From Victivallales bacterium (GTDB lineage: Bacteria > Verrucomicrobiota > Lentisphaeria > Victivallales > Victivallaceae), in NCBI GenBank assembly GCA_030634125.1, contig DAOWBJ010000154.1, positions 1 to 5,183 of the forward strand: a stretch of DNA of 5,183 nt, in the 5' to 3' direction. The position numbers and the translations under genes are program-made. Shown here in pieces: positions 1 to 5,183 of the stretch. Position 1 is the stretch's first letter; every line of letters begins with the position of its first letter. The notes beneath the pieces were generated by a model. That model did no database searches and was not told where the DNA came from. It worked only from the letters and a program-made list of their open reading frames with translations.

Positions 1-201
1 ATTGTTTCTATTTCCCGCAAAATGCGCAGTTACAAGAAATTTGCGGATTTAGGAATAGTGAAAGGCACTTCACTCAAATTGGAGCGGATTGCTCCTTTGG
101 GTGATCCTGTTGAAGTGAAAATTAAAGGTTATAGTTTATCTTTTAGAAAAGAGGAAGCTGTTAACATTACAGTAGAAATAAGCAATGACAACAACAGATA
201 A
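1..201 (+). CDS. feoA: FeoA-domain protein, first of two (5' end outside window)
   Basis: An open frame runs from base 1 to a TAA at 199-201 and gives 66 residues without the N-terminus. By comparison with FeoA proteins of about 75-85 residues, roughly 10-20 residues are missing. The visible part is a typical FeoA SH3-like fold: 'FADLGIVKGTSLKLERIAPLGDPVEV', residues 15-40 here, carries the family's LG-x-x-x-G turn and the APLGDP loop, followed by the strand 'KIKGYSLSFRKEEA' and a final 'ITVEI'. FeoA is a small cytoplasmic protein thought to assist the Fe(II) transporter FeoB; its exact role in the family is unsettled. The last 17 bases overlap the next feoA in another frame, and feoB follows, so this is the upstream member visible here of a feoA-feoA-feoB operon. 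The promoter and any Fur or FNR site would lie left of the window. Confidence 0.9.
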   Translation: MVSISRKMRSYKKFADLGIVKGTSLKLERIAPLGDPVEVKIKGYSLSFRKEEAVNITVEISNDNNR

Positions 202-436
202 TTCACCGATTGTGTCACTGACCTTTGCCCCGACAGGAACGGCACTAGCCGTTGTCAGTACTTCCGGCGGCTATGAGTTTCAACGAAAAATTGCCTCGCT
301 CGGCATTTATCCTAATGAAAAACTGGAAATAGTTGAACGCCATAGCCAGGGAGCTTTAGTTATAAATGTAAAAGGTTCGCGCCTGGCAATCGGGCATGGC
401 ATGAGCAGAAAAATAAAAGTTAAGGTTGTTCAGTAA
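185..436 (+). CDS. feoA: FeoA-domain protein, second of two
   Basis: This 83-residue protein is a complete single FeoA domain, the usual size for the family. It has 'RKIASLGIYPNEKLEIVER' (about residues 34-52), the LG-x-x-x-x turn of FeoA, then 'VINVKGSRLAIGHGMSRKI', where the G-S-R-x-A-x-G-x-G-M pattern marks the FeoA subtype that often sits directly before FeoB. It lacks the APLGDP loop of the upstream copy, so the two are divergent paralogues and not a recent duplication. The ATG at 185 lies inside the end of the first feoA (17-bp overlap). No good Shine-Dalgarno sequence precedes it, so translation is probably coupled to the upstream gene. Its TAA (434-436) is one base from the feoB ATG. 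It is expected to be a cytoplasmic accessory of ferrous-iron uptake, perhaps binding the FeoB N-terminal region; the division of labour with the first copy is unknown. Confidence 0.92.
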   Translation: MTTTDNSPIVSLTFAPTGTALAVVSTSGGYEFQRKIASLGIYPNEKLEIVERHSQGALVINVKGSRLAIGHGMSRKIKVKVVQ

Positions 437-437
437 A

Positions 438-2585
438 ATGACAAAGAAATATGAAATTGTTTTAGCGGGAAACCCCAACAGCGGAAAGACCAGTGTTTTT
501 AACGCCTTGACCGGCGCGCGCCAGCATGTGGGTAATTATCCGGGAGTAACGGTTGAGCAAATCGTTGGTTCGTTTAAGACCGGAGACTGTGAAATCGAAG
601 TAACTGATCTGCCGGGGACTTACAGTTTGACCGCGAATTCTCCTGAAGAATTAATCGCGCGTAATGTAATCATTACCGAAAAACCGGAAGTCGTGGTTAA
701 TATCGTTGACGCCTCCAATCTGGAACGTAATTTATTTTTAACTCTGCAGTTTATGGAACTCGGCGTTCCGATGATTCTTGTTTTGAATATGATTGATAAC
801 GCCAGCGATAAAGGTATTAAAATTGATACCGAACGACTCGGCAGGCTTTTTGGAACAAGAGTCGTTTGTACAGTCGGAAACAGAAGCGAAGGCATCAATG
901 AATTAAAAAAAATCATTGGCGAAGTTGTTCGCGAAAAAGACAAACATCTATCTGAAAAAGTAACTTACAGCGATGAATTAATGCTCCCTATTCTGGAATT
1001 GAGCAAGATATTAACTGATAACAACAGTATCCCGGAAGGCTATAAGGCCGACTGGCTGGCAATAAAATTATTAGAAAAAGACAAAGAAATTATTGAACTT
1101 TTCGAATCGCTCGAGTCAGGCAAAGAAGTTCTCAAAAAAGCCGATGTTCTAATTGAAAAACTGGAAAATGATGTTGATGAGCCAAGCGAGATTATTGTTA
1201 CCGAGCATCGTTACGGTTTTATCTCTGGAACTTGCCGTGAAGTTGTCAGCGCTACTCTCCAGAAACGCCGGGATATTTCAGAAGCTATTGATTCAGTAGT
1301 TACACATCGCATTTTTGGGATTCCGCTGTTTTTAGGCTTGATGTATGTAGTATTTTATCTGACTTTTACCATTGGCGATCCCTTTATGAACTGGATCGAA
1401 GCAGGTTTTGGATGGCTTGGAGATTTTATCTCGTCGTGGTGGTCGGCAGGCTCGGAAAGTTCCTTGAAATCGCTTCTGGTTGATGGAATTATCGCCGGGG
1501 TTGGCGGAGTTCTTGTTTTCCTGCCGAATATCGCATTTTTGTTTTTGGCCATCGCTATCCTGGAAGGGACAGGTTATATGGCACGGGTCGCGTTCATAAT
1601 GGATCGGCTCATGAATAAAATTGGCTTGCATGGTAAAAGTTTTATCCCCATGCTTATTGGTTTCGGCTGTTCGGTACCTGCGATTATGAGCACTAGAACT
1701 TTGACCTTGAAGCGCGATAGAATGACGACTATGCTGGTTGTGCCATTGATGAGCTGCGGAGCCAGAATCCCGATTTACGCTTTGATTATTCCTGCTTTTT
1801 TTGCTAAAAGATGGGAAGCTTTAGTTATGTTTTCAATCTATATAATCGGTATAATTACCGCTATTATCTGCGCCAAATTATTGCGTTCAACACTATTTAA
1901 AGGTGAGAACGAGCCTTTTGTAATGGAACTGCCTCCTTACCGTATTCCGACACTTAAAAGCGTTGGTATTCACATGTGGGGACGTACAGTAGTTTATCTG
2001 CAGAAAGCCGGTACTTTGATTTTGGCGGCTTCGGTAATTTTGTGGATAATGGCTAATTATCCCAAAAAAGATAAGCTGGAGAAAGATTACAGGGTTGAAA
2101 TTGCAAAAATTGAACAAAGCCAACTGACCACGAAGCAAAAAGAATTGAAAATCCGGGACATTAAAAATGAAGAAATGGCTGAACGTTTAAGTTATACCAT
2201 TACCGGCAGAATAGGGCATGCTATCGAACCGGCTTTAAAACCAATGGGTTTTGACTGGAAAATCGGTACAGCTTTGATAGGAGCTTTTCCAGCGAAAGAG
2301 CTTTTTGTTTCCCAAATGGGAATAGTTTTTGCGCTTGGCGAGATTGATGAGGAAAATCCTGTTGCTTTACGTGATGAATTACCCAGACATTATAATGGAC
2401 TGCAGGCATACTGTATTATGCTTTTCTGCCTGTTGAGTGCTCCCTGTATCGCAACTATCGCGATTACCAGACGCGAAAGTAATTCATGGTTCTGGGCATT
2501 GTTCCAACTGGTCGGATTAACCGTACTAGCCTATATTGTTACAACAATTGTTTATCAGGTCGGGCTGCTGGTTCAGGCTTTCTGA
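438..2585 (+). CDS. feoB: Ferrous iron transport protein B (FeoB)
   Basis: FeoB is the inner-membrane Fe(II) transporter with a cytosolic GTPase domain. The ATG at 438 gives 715 residues, a normal FeoB length; an in-frame TTG at 426 would add four residues but lies inside feoA with no spaced ribosome site. The G domain shows G1 GNPNSGKT (11-18), the G2 region YPGVTVE (34-40), G3 DLPG (57-60) and G4 NMID (117-120), followed by a degenerate G5 around TVGNRSEG (145-152), as often in FeoB. A helical GDI-like spacer follows to about residue 290. The membrane part starts near 292 and has ILEGTGYMAR (374-383), Gate motifs GCSVPAIM (410-417) and SCGAR (439-443), AFPAKE (616-621) and PC (669-670). Cysteines 411, 440 and 670 lie in these conserved segments. 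A charged insert of about 45 residues (541-585) separates membrane segments. The gene is probably coupled to feoA, its TGA is at 2583-2585, and its 3' end overlaps the convergent regulator gene. Confidence 0.98.
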   Translation: MTKKYEIVLAGNPNSGKTSVFNALTGARQHVGNYPGVTVEQIVGSFKTGDCEIEVTDLPGTYSLTANSPEELIARNVIITEKPEVVVNIVDASNLERNLFLTLQFMELGVPMILVLNMIDNASDKGIKIDTERLGRLFGTRVVCTVGNRSEGINELKKIIGEVVREKDKHLSEKVTYSDELMLPILELSKILTDNNSIPEGYKADWLAIKLLEKDKEIIELFESLESGKEVLKKADVLIEKLENDVDEPSEIIVTEHRYGFISGTCREVVSATLQKRRDISEAIDSVVTHRIFGIPLFLGLMYVVFYLTFTIGDPFMNWIEAGFGWLGDFISSWWSAGSESSLKSLLVDGIIAGVGGVLVFLPNIAFLFLAIAILEGTGYMARVAFIMDRLMNKIGLHGKSFIPMLIGFGCSVPAIMSTRTLTLKRDRMTTMLVVPLMSCGARIPIYALIIPAFFAKRWEALVMFSIYIIGIITAIICAKLLRSTLFKGENEPFVMELPPYRIPTLKSVGIHMWGRTVVYLQKAGTLILAASVILWIMANYPKKDKLEKDYRVEIAKIEQSQLTTKQKELKIRDIKNEEMAERLSYTITGRIGHAIEPALKPMGFDWKIGTALIGAFPAKELFVSQMGIVFALGEIDEENPVALRDELPRHYNGLQAYCIMLFCLLSAPCIATIAITRRESNSWFWALFQLVGLTVLAYIVTTIVYQVGLLVQAF

Positions 2586-3351
2586 ATTGGCTTGGAGATA
2601 CTCCTAAGCATTTTTTGAAATAATTTGAAAAATGATATTGATCTGAAAATACTAAACGTCCGGCTATTTCCTTGATACTTAACGTGCTGTGTTTGAGGAG
2701 CAACCGCGCGGTTTCTATGCGCCGCCGGAGAATATATTCGTGCGGAGTTACCCCCATGTGTTTTTTGAATAAACGGACTATATAAGCTTGAGAATAAGCA
2801 ATTTCCTTATTTATAACAGTAAAATCTATTTTCTTTTCAAGATGCGCGTCAAGGAGTTTATGCAGTTTTTGCACCACCGGCGGCAAAGGCGGCTCGTCAT
2901 CCTTATAAACAATTGAATGCGCGGCCTGCGTGAATTTGTGAAAAACTAAAGCCGCTTCCCGGTCTTTACGCGCGCCGTACTGCTTGGCTAAAATCAGCAT
3001 ATTATTAAAATATTTGACCAGTGAACCGGCGTCTTTTACAATATATGATTTTTCAAGTCCGTAAATTTCTAAGAGAGATTTGATCAGGGAACCGCGGCAG
3101 ACAAAGAAAATCTTTTCCTGTGTAACCCCCGGAGCTGACCAGTATTTATTCTCGATATTTGGCGGAATCATAAAATAACTTTCAGCCGGACAATCATAAC
3201 GCCGGGATTCCACCTCGACAAAACCGGGTTCTTTCAGCACAAATTCAAATAAATACAACTCGCCTTGATGGTCGTGATTAATTGGTGAGGAATTGTAGGA
3301 AACGGATTCCGAAGCTACTAATAATTCAAATGTTTTTGAGGAATATGTCAA
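2539..3351 (-). CDS. AraC-family transcriptional regulator with N-terminal sensor domain
   Basis: The 270-residue protein has the size and order of a sugar-type AraC regulator. Residues about 20-95 look like a cupin-like ligand domain (HDHQGELYLFEF at 26-37; the 'PAESYFMIPPN' strand-turn at 55-65), followed by a helical linker. The C-terminus is the paired helix-turn-helix domain: first HTH about 176-198 (INKEIAYSQAYIVRLFKKHMG), then RRRIETARLLL (209-219), second HTH about 225-248 (SIKEIAGRLVFSDQYHFSNYF), ending with the family signature GVSPSQFRK (250-258). The start is a TTG at 3351; the frame is closed by TAA seven codons upstream (3372-3370), no ATG occurs before residue 61, and AAGAGA is 9 bases away. 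Thirteen residues follow the signature, and the gene runs 47 bp into the end of feoB. It is divergent from the oxidoreductase gene, its likely target (inferred). The effector is not identifiable; a sugar or sugar derivative is plausible. Confidence 0.93.
   Translation of the reverse strand: MTYSSKTFELLVASESVSYNSSPINHDHQGELYLFEFVLKEPGFVEVESRRYDCPAESYFMIPPNIENKYWSAPGVTQEKIFFVCRGSLIKSLLEIYGLEKSYIVKDAGSLVKYFNNMLILAKQYGARKDREAALVFHKFTQAAHSIVYKDDEPPLPPVVQKLHKLLDAHLEKKIDFTVINKEIAYSQAYIVRLFKKHMGVTPHEYILRRRIETARLLLKHSTLSIKEIAGRLVFSDQYHFSNYFKKCLGVSPSQFRKPEPAARPDKQLL
2590..2616 (+). terminator. Candidate intrinsic terminator of the feo operon
   Basis: Five bases after the feoB stop, GCTTGGAG (2590-2597) can pair with CTCCTAAGC (2601-2609), giving 8 base pairs with one bulged T (2605) and an ATA loop. 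It is followed by CA and six T's (2611-2616). This has the form and place of a Rho-independent terminator for feoB on the + strand. On the - strand no T-run follows the hairpin, so it should act in one direction. The same bases encode the conserved 'LGVSPSQF' segment of the opposing regulator, so the fold could be partly coincidental. Confidence 0.6.
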
Positions 3352-3360
3352 AATTTCACA

Positions 3361-3366
3361 TCTCTT
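3361..3366 (-). promoter_or_regulatory. Ribosome binding site of the AraC-type regulator
   Basis: On the - strand, AAGAGA ends 9 bases before the TTG start at 3351. It is the only purine-rich block at a suitable distance and supports TTG as the start, since the frame has no ATG nearby. Confidence 0.5.
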
Positions 3367-3390
3367 GTTTTACTTTTTATATTGTTTCAC
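3365..3390. repeat. Imperfect direct repeat in the divergent control region
   Basis: TTGTTTTAC (3365-3373) and TTGTTTCAC (3382-3390) match at 8 of 9 positions, with starts 17 bp apart. AraC-family proteins bind direct-repeat half-sites on one face of the helix, often about 20 bp apart, so this pair could be an operator for the adjacent regulator. It lies in AT-rich DNA where such matches arise easily, and it overlaps the presumed leader of the regulator gene, as an autoregulatory site might. Confidence 0.25.
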
Positions 3391-3415
3391 GCTCGTTTTT
3401 ATTAAAACCAGGGTT

Positions 3416-3421
3416 ATTATA
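3416..3421 (-). promoter_or_regulatory. Candidate -10 box for the AraC-type regulator
   Basis: Read on the - strand, bases 3421-3416 spell a perfect TATAAT, about 65 bases before the TTG start. No convincing -35 hexamer is found 16-18 bp upstream; an activator or extended contacts would be needed. In this AT-rich gap a chance match is quite possible. Confidence 0.3.
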
Positions 3422-3437
3422 GAATAATATAGTTCAT

Positions 3438-3443
3438 TATAAT
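3438..3443 (+). promoter_or_regulatory. Candidate -10 box for the oxidoreductase gene
   Basis: A perfect TATAAT lies 27 bases before the ATG at 3471, which would give a leader of about 20 bases. The -35 position (around 3414-3420, TTATTAT) matches TTGACA poorly. A weak -35 is typical of promoters that depend on an AraC-type activator, which fits the divergent regulator next door; this is an inference. Confidence 0.4.
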
Positions 3444-3457
3444 TTTTTTTCATACAT

Positions 3458-3463
3458 AAAAGG
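3458..3463 (+). promoter_or_regulatory. Ribosome binding site of the oxidoreductase gene
   Basis: AAAAGG sits 7 bases before the ATG at 3471, separated by T and six A's. This is a good spacing and fixes the start of the oxidoreductase. Confidence 0.7.
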
Positions 3464-3470
3464 TAAAAAA

Positions 3471-4637
3471 ATGAAAGATCTCAGAATTGGTGTTATCGGA
3501 GCATGGGGACGCGGACAGTTAGCACTCTGTGCCCATAAGCCGGGTGAAGGTTCAAGACTTGTTGCCGGAGCGGATGTAAAACCGGAAGCACTCGAAAAAT
3601 TTAAAGAAAAAGTTGGCGAAGACGTTTTTGTAAGCGATGATTACCGGGAATTGCTTAAACGCGACGATATTGACGCAGTATTTATTACATCTCCTGACTT
3701 CCTGCACGAAGAACAAGCTGTCGCCGCGCTTGAAGCCGGTAAAGCTGTTTATCTCGAAAAGCCAATGGCAATTACTATCGAAGGCTGTGACCGCCTGCTG
3801 GAAACAGCTTACCGTAGCGGCTCTAAATTATATTTAGGTCACAACATGCGCCATTTCCCGGTTGTCCTGAAAATGAAAGAAGTCATTGATTCAGGTATAA
3901 TCGGCGATATTCAAACTGCCTGGTGTCGTCATTTTGTTGCCTATGGCGGTGATGCTTATTTCAAAGACTGGCATTCCGAACAGCGTTACAGTACCGGCTT
4001 GCTCCTGCAGAAAGGCGCGCATGACATTGATGTTATGCACTGGCTTTGCGGCGGTTATACTCAGCGTGTTATCGGCATGGGTAAATTATCCGTTTACGAC
4101 AAATGCGAACGTCGCGATGAAAATAATCCGGGAGACGCAAGCTGGAGCGATTCTAACTGGCCGCCGGAATCTCAAACAGGGCTGTCTCCGATTATTGATG
4201 TTGAAGACAACAATATGATCATGATGCAGTTGGATAACGGCGTTCAAATGTCTTATGCTCAATGTCATTACACGCCGGATTCAGAACGTAATTATACATT
4301 TATCGGCACGCGGGGGCGCGTTGAAAACATTGGCGATTACGGCAACTGCGAAGTGCATGTATGGACTCAACGCGGCCCGCGCGCGACTCCGGACATCATC
4401 TACAAATTAAAACCGCTCGAAGGTTCTCACGGCGGTTCCGATCCGTCGATTGTTACTACTTTTATCGACTTCGTCAAGAATGGCGTCAAAACCAATACTT
4501 CACCCGTAGCGGCACGTAATTCCGTAGCGGCCGGAGTCCTGGGACACGAATCCATGCGCAATGGCAATGTGCCGAAGGACATCCCTGAACTGCCGCAATA
4601 TCTGCTCGACTACTTCGCCAGTGGTCAGCAAAAATAA
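3471..4637 (+). CDS. Gfo/Idh/MocA-family NAD(P)-dependent oxidoreductase
   Basis: This 388-residue protein is full length for the family. The N-terminal Rossmann fold (about 1-120) opens with RIGVIGAWGRG (5-15), has an acidic residue after the second strand (D36) that may contact the nucleotide ribose, and ends with the family signature EKPMA (96-100), whose Lys97 is the expected catalytic or substrate-contacting lysine. The C-terminal alpha/beta domain has GHNMRHFP (123-130) and KGAHDIDVMHWL (181-192), where His184 is the likely active-site residue, and GGSDPSIVTTFIDFV (321-335) near the end. There is no signal peptide or Tat motif, so it is cytoplasmic, unlike many secreted members. Family enzymes oxidise or reduce sugars, inositols, amino sugars or their derivatives; the substrate cannot be read from the sequence. 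Trp12 stands where the glycine motif usually has a second Gly. It is probably a single-gene unit controlled by the divergent AraC regulator and closed by a strong terminator. Confidence 0.95.
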   Translation: MKDLRIGVIGAWGRGQLALCAHKPGEGSRLVAGADVKPEALEKFKEKVGEDVFVSDDYRELLKRDDIDAVFITSPDFLHEEQAVAALEAGKAVYLEKPMAITIEGCDRLLETAYRSGSKLYLGHNMRHFPVVLKMKEVIDSGIIGDIQTAWCRHFVAYGGDAYFKDWHSEQRYSTGLLLQKGAHDIDVMHWLCGGYTQRVIGMGKLSVYDKCERRDENNPGDASWSDSNWPPESQTGLSPIIDVEDNNMIMMQLDNGVQMSYAQCHYTPDSERNYTFIGTRGRVENIGDYGNCEVHVWTQRGPRATPDIIYKLKPLEGSHGGSDPSIVTTFIDFVKNGVKTNTSPVAARNSVAAGVLGHESMRNGNVPKDIPELPQYLLDYFASGQQK

Positions 4638-4649
4638 CAGTTTATTTTG

Positions 4650-4696
4650 AATACCCGGAGAAAGCTTGAAAAAGTTTTCCTCCGGGTATTTTTTTT
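4650..4696 (+). terminator. Intrinsic terminator after the oxidoreductase gene
   Basis: AATACCCGGAG (4650-4660) and CTCCGGGTATT (4680-4690) form a perfect 11-bp inverted repeat, extended inward by a few A-T pairs across a bulge. The right arm runs into eight consecutive T's (4689-4696). It begins 12 bases after the oxidoreductase stop. Because the left arm is preceded by TTTATTTTG, a weak reverse function is conceivable, but no gene ends there on the other strand. Confidence 0.95.
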
Positions 4697-4716
4697 AATG
4701 GAATATTCGCTTTCTC

Positions 4717-4745
4717 TTGAATTTATTCTTAAAGCATGATAGATT
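4717..4745 (+). promoter_or_regulatory. Candidate promoter of asnB
   Basis: TTGAAT (4717-4722) and TAGATT (4740-4745) are spaced by 17 bp and each matches the sigma-70 consensus at 4 of 6 positions. They lie between the upstream terminator and asnB, where a promoter is required, and would give a leader of about 40 bases. The match is modest. Confidence 0.35.
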
Positions 4746-4774
4746 CTAGTTATTGATTGATAAGCTTCTTAATC

Positions 4775-4780
4775 TGGAGA
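4775..4780 (+). promoter_or_regulatory. Ribosome binding site of asnB
   Basis: TGGAGA lies 10 bases before the ATG at 4791. It supports this start, which is also fixed by the need for Cys directly after Met. Confidence 0.6.
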
Positions 4781-4790
4781 CCTGAAATTT

Positions 4791-5183
4791 ATGTGTGGTA
4801 TTGCTGGAATTATTAATAATTCGGATAAACGGGTTGAAGCAATAATTCATAAAATGAAAGACGCTCTTTCCTATCGCGGTCTTGTCGATTCCGGGTACCT
4901 GATTGATGACAATGTCGCGCTCGGGCATCGCCGCCTTTCGATTATCGACCTTGAAAACGGACATCAGCCGATGTTTAGCGCGGATAAATCTATCGCGGTT
5001 GTTTTTAATGGCGAAATATATAATCACAATGAACTGCGGACCGCACTCGAACAGGACGGCTACAAATTTAAAACCCGCTGTGATACTGAAGTAATCGTTC
5101 AGCTTTACAATAAACACGGCAAAGATTGCGTAAAAGAACTTAATGGTATGTTCGCGTTCTGCGTCTATGACCTCCGTAACGGG
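4791..5183 (+). CDS. asnB: Asparagine synthetase (glutamine-hydrolysing), N-terminal part (3' end outside window)
   Basis: The frame is open from the ATG to the window edge, 131 codons. It encodes a class II (Ntn-type) glutamine amidotransferase domain, start MCGIAGI, in which Cys2 becomes the N-terminal nucleophile after Met removal and releases ammonia from glutamine. Other landmarks are LGHRRLSIIDL (44-54), GHQPM (57-61), FNGEIYN (72-78), DTEVI (98-102) and ELNGMFAF (116-123); Arg48, Asn73, Glu75 and Asp98 correspond to glutamine-binding residues in AsnB enzymes. The synthetase half, expected to adenylate aspartate with ATP, lies outside, so a paralogue from polysaccharide or exosortase-linked clusters, which shares this domain, cannot be excluded. 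Residues 29-35 read RGLVDSG where the family usually has RGPDDSG. The gene lies after a strong terminator and probably has its own promoter. Confidence 0.9.
   Translation, partial: MCGIAGIINNSDKRVEAIIHKMKDALSYRGLVDSGYLIDDNVALGHRRLSIIDLENGHQPMFSADKSIAVVFNGEIYNHNELRTALEQDGYKFKTRCDTEVIVQLYNKHGKDCVKELNGMFAFCVYDLRNG

Noticed and set aside
426..437. An upstream TTG start for feoB, adding MFSK
   Set aside because: It lies inside the second feoA with no ribosome site at proper distance, while the ATG at 438 directly follows the feoA stop and matches usual FeoB N-termini.
620..943. Antisense open frame of 107 codons inside feoB
   Set aside because: It lies wholly opposite the conserved GTPase domain, has no recognisable family features, and is best read as a shadow of feoB codon use. 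The same holds for the antisense frames at 1332-1631, 1355-1552, 1893-2138 and 2221-2409.
2586..3351. A possible feoC or other small Feo gene after feoB
   Set aside because: The DNA after feoB is taken up by the opposing AraC-type gene and no small + strand frame with FeoC features is present.
3637..4268. Open frames within the oxidoreductase gene in other frames (3637-3837, 3934-4218, and 4086-4268 on the - strand)
   Set aside because: The oxidoreductase frame is fully explained by family motifs throughout; these have no domain features and no ribosome sites of note.
4746..5117. Antisense open frame of 123 codons opposite asnB, and a + frame at 4903-5094
   Set aside because: The asnB frame shows every landmark of a class II glutaminase domain over the same bases, so these are shadows.
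1..5183. Mobile elements, CRISPR arrays, tRNA or rRNA genes, riboswitches
   Set aside because: No long terminal repeats, transposase motifs, regularly spaced repeats, tRNA-like arms or known riboswitch landmarks were seen; the leaders of the visible genes are too short for most riboswitches.

Overview
The window is a stretch of bacterial chromosome, moderately AT-rich, with densely packed genes on both strands. From left to right it holds a ferrous-iron uptake operon (feoA-feoA-feoB, +), an AraC-family regulator (-), a divergently transcribed Gfo/Idh/MocA-family oxidoreductase (+), and the first 131 codons of a glutamine-dependent asparagine synthetase (+), cut by the window edge. No rRNA, tRNA, CRISPR array, transposase or phage gene was seen. 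An AraC regulator with a cupin-like sensor next to a cytoplasmic Gfo/Idh/MocA enzyme, together with a tandem-FeoA Feo operon, recalls Lentisphaerota/Verrucomicrobiota-type anaerobes. That placement is an inference from gene style only, not a determined taxonomy.

Positions 1-2585: the Feo operon. A 5'-truncated FeoA overlaps a second, different FeoA by 17 bp, and feoB starts one base after the second FeoA stops, so translation is probably coupled. FeoB has the full G-protein domain, the membrane core with both Gate motifs, and a charged insert of about 45 residues. Just past the feoB stop is a hairpin followed by six T's, a likely intrinsic terminator. It lies inside the 3' coding end of the convergent araC gene.

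Positions 2539-3470: the AraC-type regulator, read leftward from a TTG start. Its last 47 bp lie opposite the 3' end of feoB. The 119-bp gap to its divergent neighbour is very AT-rich. It carries candidate back-to-back -10 boxes, an imperfect direct repeat and a short palindrome, and is the likely control region for both genes.

Positions 3471-4696: the oxidoreductase, probably the target of the AraC regulator and probably acting on a sugar or sugar derivative (inferred), closed by a very clear intrinsic terminator. Positions 4697-5183: a short leader with a weak promoter candidate, then asnB.

The genes look intact and mostly ordinary. I see no strong evidence of an undescribed system. The points most worth a second look are the terminator embedded in an opposing coding sequence, the divergent regulator/enzyme control region, and two motif deviations: Trp in the oxidoreductase glycine motif, and RGLVDSG instead of RGPDDSG in AsnB.
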